This document shows, in pieces, positions 30,946 to 38,978 of a stretch of 38,978 nt of DNA (the stretch's first letter is position 1; every line of letters starts with the position of its first letter). The translations under genes and the position numbers were made by a program. This DNA comes from Phycisphaerales bacterium (GTDB lineage Bacteria > Planctomycetota > Phycisphaerae > Phycisphaerales > UBA1924), in assembly GCA_013360695.1 (NCBI GenBank), contig JABWBC010000017.1, positions 1 through 38,978 of the forward strand, in the 5' to 3' direction. The notes beneath the pieces are model-generated. The model was given only the letters and a program-made list of their open reading frames with translations. It ran no database searches and had not been told where the DNA came from.

Positions 30946-32670
30946 TCAGCAATTGCCGCCCAGGTCGAAGTCTTCAACGAAGTCGTCGTAGTCGGCGCCG
31001 TTGACGAAGCCGTCGAGGTTGTAGTCGGCCAAGGACAGCCCGTTGTCGAAGAACCAGACAAAGAGATCATAGTCGTCGGCGTTGACGAAACCGTCATAGT
31101 TGACATCTGCCAGACACCACCATCCCAGGTGCTCGCAGGAATCGATACAGCCGTTGTTGTCACGGTCGAACGGGTGAACCCCATCGACGACGACCGCCAG
31201 ATCGACGGAGTCCGAGGTGTAGTTGAGATTGCAGTCCGCGTCGACGTTGAAATAGTACATGGAATCGCTCACGTCGGGGGCGCTGGCCGCCGTCGTCTGG
31301 GCGCACTTCAGTCGTCCGGCCACGGGCGAAATCCGATACTCACCCGGCATGAACGCCGCCTCTCCGCTTCCGCCGTGGATTTCAACTTCTCTCGACGTAG
31401 ACGCCGCTGTGCTTTCCACGTTGATGTAGAAGTGATGGCTGATGTCGATCCAGCTTGATCCGATGTTGTATTCGATGCGCACCGGGCGCGTGGTATCCGG
31501 TACGGCGAACACCGGGCCATAGAAGCGAAGTCGAATGTTCGCATTCGGATGTTGGCCGTTGAATCTCTGATTGAGGGCCGAGTCGAAGAGAGTGGGGCCG
31601 GGCGAGCCGCTGCTGACCGGCGAGCAGTCGTTCACGTAGAGGTGATACGGCACGAGTCCGACCGCTCCACCGCCAAGATACGAACTGGCAACATCGTAGT
31701 ACGGCGCGCCGTGGGAGGTAGGGCTGAGCGTGATCCCGTCGACCTTTACATCGCCGACCCATCCGAAGCTCGAGTTCGACGCATTCAGAATCACGCTGCC
31801 CGCGAGCCCATGCGCAGGCCCTACCGACAAAACGGCCCCCAACGGCAGGTTGTTCCCCGTCCTGAAGACGCGGCCCGCCGCAATCGTCCCGCCGATCTCA
31901 ACTTCGGGTAAGAGCTCGCTGTAGTTGTGAATCTGCCCGGCAATGAGAACATCTGCATCGAGATCGCCCTCGATCCAGAATCGCTGGTATATCTGTTGCT
32001 GGTTGAAGGCGCTGAGTTCGCTGGCGCTAAGAGTTCCCTTGAAGTCGCCGCGCGTGTGAAACGTGCCGATCCAGTGGCCCGGCTCCGTGTTCGCGTCGAC
32101 GGTCGCGTAGATGTTCTGGGCTTCGAGCACGTACAGATTGTCTCGTACGTTGATGGTCGAATGTGCCTGTGGCGCACCAATGTCTCCATCAACTGTAAGG
32201 CGAAGCAGCGTACCAGCGGAGATGTCAATGTCACCAAAGATGCTTCCGAGCACGTGCGTGTTGTCCAGCGAGCTCTGCCCGATCGCCGCGTGCGCTGGTA
32301 GAACAATTGAGCCCGTCACATTGCCGTCGATCGTTGTGGCTAAAATCGAATTCACGACAAGGTCACCCACGTTGCCAGACGATCGGAGGTCAAGGATTAC
32401 AACCGGTCCGGCGCTACCGCGGGCGACCAGATCGATCGACCCAGCTTTGGTACTCGATCTGTCGCTACCAATCCAGACCTTTGCCTGATTCGTAGTGTTC
32501 GCATTGATTAGAATAGTATCAAACTCGTCGTTGTTGTCGCACTTGATCCAGAATGTTGTTGGACCTTGCGCGTAGTTTGCATTGCACGTAACAGTCCAAC
32601 GTCCAGTCGTTGGCGACTGGGTCACTGTCGCCGACGTGGTTTGGGAGCTTTGGTCGAACTCGACCGTCAC
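30946..32670 (-). CDS. Dockerin-tailed secreted protein body, cut off from its signal peptide by an in-frame TGA
   Basis: 574 residues if read from the GTG at 32670, which gives a product with no signal peptide. A signal-peptide-coding ATG lies 24 codons upstream in the same frame, with a single TGA (32677-32679) between them, so the intact gene would span 30946-32742. The body is beta-rich with repeated short motifs (VGDLVVN, IDGNVTGSIVL, GSIFGDIDIS, TVDGDIGA) suggestive of a beta-helix or beta-sheet stack. The C-terminus has two EF-hand-like dockerin repeats (NYDGFVNADDYD, NLDGFVNGADYD) bracketed by Cys (31114-31116) and a terminal Cys. GC is lower than in neighbouring genes. It is likely a secreted surface protein and may be a recent pseudogene. 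Confidence 0.75.
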   Translation of the reverse strand: MTVEFDQSSQTTSATVTQSPTTGRWTVTCNANYAQGPTTFWIKCDNNDEFDTILINANTTNQAKVWIGSDRSSTKAGSIDLVARGSAGPVVILDLRSSGNVGDLVVNSILATTIDGNVTGSIVLPAHAAIGQSSLDNTHVLGSIFGDIDISAGTLLRLTVDGDIGAPQAHSTINVRDNLYVLEAQNIYATVDANTEPGHWIGTFHTRGDFKGTLSASELSAFNQQQIYQRFWIEGDLDADVLIAGQIHNYSELLPEVEIGGTIAAGRVFRTGNNLPLGAVLSVGPAHGLAGSVILNASNSSFGWVGDVKVDGITLSPTSHGAPYYDVASSYLGGGAVGLVPYHLYVNDCSPVSSGSPGPTLFDSALNQRFNGQHPNANIRLRFYGPVFAVPDTTRPVRIEYNIGSSWIDISHHFYINVESTAASTSREVEIHGGSGEAAFMPGEYRISPVAGRLKCAQTTAASAPDVSDSMYYFNVDADCNLNYTSDSVDLAVVVDGVHPFDRDNNGCIDSCEHLGWWCLADVNYDGFVNADDYDLFVWFFDNGLSLADYNLDGFVNGADYDDFVEDFDLGGNC

Positions 32671-32676
32671 GGTACT

Positions 32677-32734
32677 TCAAGCCAAGCCGGGCATGATCGC
32701 GAGCGTGATTCCGAAGAGATAGCGAGAGATGCAA

Positions 32735-32742
<8 letters not shown>
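32677..32742 (-). other. Signal-peptide mini-ORF in frame with the downstream dockerin protein
   Basis: ATG at 32742, preceded by AAGGAG with 8-nt spacing, encodes 21 residues with a typical signal core (YLFGITLAIMPGLA), then TGA. The frame resumes immediately as S-T-V-T-V-E-F of the secreted protein. The ATG overlaps the last 8 nt of the upstream FGE-fold gene, indicating translational coupling. Confidence 0.85.
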
Positions 32743-36720
<3,978 letters not shown>

Positions 36721-36727
36721 GTAGCCA

Positions 36728-37633
36728 GTGACGACACAGTCGACCGAGACGAGAAGGTCTCCCGAGGTTCTCTACAAGTACCTTTCGCCCGAAGGCGTGC
36801 GTGCGGTGCTGGGACTCCGGCGATTACGATTTCGCGCTCCCCGAGATTTCAACGATCCGTGCGATGGGCAGCTCGATCCGTTGCATCGCCTTTACACATT
36901 CGAAGCAGCATCCGCTCGGGAGAACGAGATCCGTTCCATCCTTTCTCACGGTACCCCGCTGCGACCTGGAGCCAACCCCAGAATGAGCGCGTTCTATGAA
37001 AAGCTCACAATGCTCATCGATGAACTGCCCAGGGATCTACGAGATGCTCAAATCGCCAATGCTGCAAAGGAAATCGTTGAACAAAACGACCTTCGACAGA
37101 CTGGACGTAACATCATCGATTCAATCAATGCCAATCGGATACTGTGCCTGTCGGAATTGGCGACATCCATGCTCATGTGGAGCCATTACGCGTCAGGCCA
37201 TCGCGGCGCGGTGCTGGGTTTCGAGCCTCGGACGCTGATTGCCTCCACCAAAGCGTTGCTTTGGCCGGTGGAGTACAAGAACGAGACGCCCGACGTCATC
37301 GACTGGGCCCACTATAATATCTGTATGGTACACGGGGTTCAACCAAATCCGCCAAGTACCGAGAATGCTCGCAAGCTCGTTCTCACCAAGTCCAGAGAGT
37401 GGGAATACGAGAAGGAATGGCGTGGCGCCATATCCGCCGGTCCATCTGCCACAACTTCTCACCGAGACGTTGAATACTCCGGGAACTGTCTCGTTGAACT
37501 TGTTCGAGGCATTCGTACCAACGACGATGACTTCGAGATCTGGCAGTCTGTCGCGCAAGAGATCAGCCCGAGTATTCGCATTCGGACTGCAGTTCTCGAT
37601 GTCCCGACTTTTTCAATCACGATCCAAGACTAG
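36728..37633 (+). CDS. DUF2971-type protein
   Basis: 301 residues from a GTG 7 nt after gyrB. DUF2971 traits: LYKYLSPEGVRAVLGLRRLR, FNDPCDGQLD, ILCLSELATSMLMWSHYASGHRGAVLGFE, and a C-terminal WEYEKEWRGAI. The family is soluble, its function is unsettled, and it is scattered across bacteria, often in accessory regions. Base composition is clearly lower in GC than gyrB, which suggests horizontal acquisition. Its position makes readthrough from the gyrB promoter likely. No signal peptide or membrane helix is seen. Confidence 0.8.
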   Translation: MTTQSTETRRSPEVLYKYLSPEGVRAVLGLRRLRFRAPRDFNDPCDGQLDPLHRLYTFEAASARENEIRSILSHGTPLRPGANPRMSAFYEKLTMLIDELPRDLRDAQIANAAKEIVEQNDLRQTGRNIIDSINANRILCLSELATSMLMWSHYASGHRGAVLGFEPRTLIASTKALLWPVEYKNETPDVIDWAHYNICMVHGVQPNPPSTENARKLVLTKSREWEYEKEWRGAISAGPSATTSHRDVEYSGNCLVELVRGIRTNDDDFEIWQSVAQEISPSIRIRTAVLDVPTFSITIQD

Positions 37634-37663
37634 AGATCCCCGACCGGGCGACAAAACGGATCA

Positions 37664-37849
37664 CTACTCCTCAACCTCGCTGAACGCCCCCTTGGCCGCC
37701 TCCTGATCGACGTACTTCTGGAAGTCGCTCATCTTGTACGAGATGAAGCAGAAGGCGTGGTGGATCGCGAGCCACTCGAGGTCGCTCTTGTCCTCGCCCA
37801 GGTCCTTGCGCATCCGGTTCAGTTCCGCCAGCAGCGTTTCGGCTTTCAT
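37664..37849 (-). CDS. Small conserved-looking protein, function unknown
   Basis: 61 residues, mainly helical and amphipathic, with a central AIHHAFCFISYKMSDF and an acidic end. Codon use is like that of the host genes (GC-rich third positions), unlike the adjacent DUF2971 gene, so it is probably real. It converges with that gene (30-nt gap). I do not recognise the family. The 128-nt gap up to the permease stop holds nothing obvious. Confidence 0.55.
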   Translation of the reverse strand: MKAETLLAELNRMRKDLGEDKSDLEWLAIHHAFCFISYKMSDFQKYVDQEAAKGAFSEVEE

Positions 37850-37977
37850 GGGGGATCGTAGGGTTCGGCCGGCGCCGCTCTCCAGGCCGCGACGCTGCTC
37901 CTGGGCGGCGTGTCATCCCCGTTGACTGCGCGCCGGTCTCCGTCCAGCACCCGATGGCCACGCGGTCGATGGCTGAC

Positions 37978-38877
37978 TCACGCTTCCGCGCGAGCGCCCG
38001 AACCGCCCACACTCTCTCGCGTCATTGCCGTCAGCCTCGAGAGCGCGTACATCACGGTCATCGCGCCGACGATGCACGCGCCGGGGGGCCAATCGAGCTC
38101 CATGCTCGCGACCAGCCCCAGCACCAGCGCCACGAGCGATGAGCCGACGCTGATCGCGACCACGTGCGAGAGCCTGCGCGAGAGCGCGAGCGCCGTCGCG
38201 CCGGGGAGCACAAGCACCGCGGTCGCCAGGATCACGCCCGCCAGCTTCATCGCCGTCACGATCGAGAGGCAGAGCAGCACCATCAGCACAATCCGCGGCG
38301 AGCGCGGCGGGACGCCGAACGCCGGGGCGCTGGTCTCATCGAACGCCCAGAAGATCAGTTTGCGACGCTCCCACCACAGCACAACGAGGATCACCAGCGA
38401 GACAATGACCGCGACGATCGCGTCGGACCAGCCGACGCTGAGGATCGCGCCGAAGAGGACCGATTCCCAGCCGGGCCCCTGCGAGCCCTGGCGCTTGAAG
38501 GCCGCGTGCATGAGGATCGCGCCGAGCGTCATCGACGCGACCAGCACGATGCCGATCGCGGTGTCGGCCGACATGCCGCGCTTGGCGCTCATGGCGGCGA
38601 CGATCATCGCGGCCGCGAGGCAGAAGGCCAGGATGATCGAGAACTGCCCCACCGCCTCGCCCGCGGAGAGCGACGCGCCCGTGAGCCCGAGGACCGCGGC
38701 GACGCCCATGCCGCCGAACGCCGCGTGACTGACGCCCTGGCCGATGAAACTCATGCGCTTGAGCACGACGAGCACCGCCAGGCACGAGCAAACGACGGCG
38801 ATGGCCAAGCCCGTCACGATGCCGGGCAGGAACAGCCCTCGCATCACCGGATCAGCGAGATACTCAAGCGTTCGCAC
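37978..38877 (-). CDS. ABC-3 family metal (Zn/Mn) transporter permease
   Basis: 299 residues with about eight to nine membrane helices. The ABC-3 signature MSFIGQGVSHAAFGG, the DTAIGIVLVASM helix and the LKLAGVILATAVLVLPGATA-like stretch place it with ZnuB/MntB/TroC permeases, which import zinc or manganese with an ATPase and a periplasmic binding protein. The GTG start has AAGGAGG 6 nt upstream. It overlaps the 3' end of the upstream gene by 14 bp, a normal coupling in such operons. Metal specificity cannot be read. Confidence 0.92.
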   Translation of the reverse strand: MRTLEYLADPVMRGLFLPGIVTGLAIAVVCSCLAVLVVLKRMSFIGQGVSHAAFGGMGVAAVLGLTGASLSAGEAVGQFSIILAFCLAAAMIVAAMSAKRGMSADTAIGIVLVASMTLGAILMHAAFKRQGSQGPGWESVLFGAILSVGWSDAIVAVIVSLVILVVLWWERRKLIFWAFDETSAPAFGVPPRSPRIVLMVLLCLSIVTAMKLAGVILATAVLVLPGATALALSRRLSHVVAISVGSSLVALVLGLVASMELDWPPGACIVGAMTVMYALSRLTAMTRESVGGSGARAEA

Positions 38878-38978
38878 GCGGAGCCTCCTTGTGATCGGGC
38901 GCGGCGGGCGGCGACGCGTCGGTGCCCGTCGGGTTGGCGGCGCTTGCGGGCCTGGCGCTGCTGGCGGGGTTGGCGCTC
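38864..38978 (-). CDS. 3' end of upstream gene, probably the ABC transporter ATPase (truncated by window)
   Basis: The frame is open from the right edge to a TGA at 38864-38866. It encodes an Ala/Pro/Ser-rich tail ending DHKEAPRANA and overlaps the permease start by 14 bp. The ATPase identity is inferred only from operon habit; no ATPase motif is visible in this short piece. Confidence 0.5.
   Translation of the reverse strand, partial: SANPASSARPASAANPTGTDASPPAAPDHKEAPRANA

Noticed and set aside
32677-32679. TGA read as selenocysteine
   Set aside because: Position right after a signal-peptide cleavage site is not a redox site, and no convincing SECIS-type hairpin was seen directly downstream. 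Nonsense mutation or readthrough is simpler.

Overview
The window looks like a chromosomal segment of a high-GC planctomycete, most likely class Phycisphaerae. The evidence is: secreted proteins that end in paired dockerin/EF-hand-like repeats with a terminal Cys; a membrane protein with the tail motif C-x2-CGYDLRG...CPECG; a CTERM-like sorting tail (VPSSG + hydrophobic stretch + RRRR); an L,D-transpeptidase; and a large GyrB. These family assignments come from reading the sequence only, and no database search was run.

Layout. (1) 1-6286, + strand: a three-gene set, comprising a GAF-HlyD membrane adaptor cut by the left edge, a PqqD-M50-HlyD intramembrane metalloprotease, and a shortened SecA-like ATPase. 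This is the best candidate in the window for an undescribed export or maturation system. (2) 6287-9471: a lower-GC formylglycine-generating-enzyme-fold gene bounded by an exact 31-bp direct repeat, then two minus-strand membrane-protein genes (zinc-ribbon tail; Bax inhibitor-1/YccA type). (3) 9711-23276, minus strand: the ribosomal/RNA-polymerase cluster rplK-rplA-rplJ / rplL / rpoB-rpoC. It is unusual because a secreted beta-helix/dockerin gene with its own terminator lies between rplJ and rplL. Terminators and promoter-like sites suggest the cluster is split into rplKAJ, the secreted-protein gene, rplL, and rpoBC. nusG and secE are not upstream, and rpsL and rpsG are not downstream.

(4) 23336-30845: housekeeping and envelope genes: a ketoglutarate-semialdehyde-type aldehyde dehydrogenase, rarA with an internal 8-bp tandem repeat, 5-formyltetrahydrofolate cyclo-ligase, a LysM/L,D-transpeptidase, an SGNH hydrolase with a very basic N-terminus, and a membrane protein. 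(5) 30946-33754, minus strand, lower GC: an overlapping pair, a secreted FGE-fold protein with a CTERM-like tail and a dockerin-bearing protein. The signal peptide of the second is separated from its mature part by an in-frame TGA. (6) 34060-38978: gyrB behind an extended -10 promoter, a low-GC DUF2971-type gene 7 nt after it, a small conserved-looking ORF, and an ABC-3 metal permease overlapping the tail of a gene that runs off the right edge.

No rRNA, tRNA, CRISPR array, transposase or replication origin was recognised. Promoter calls come from hexamer matching by eye and are tentative. The terminators are clear stem-loops with T tracts.
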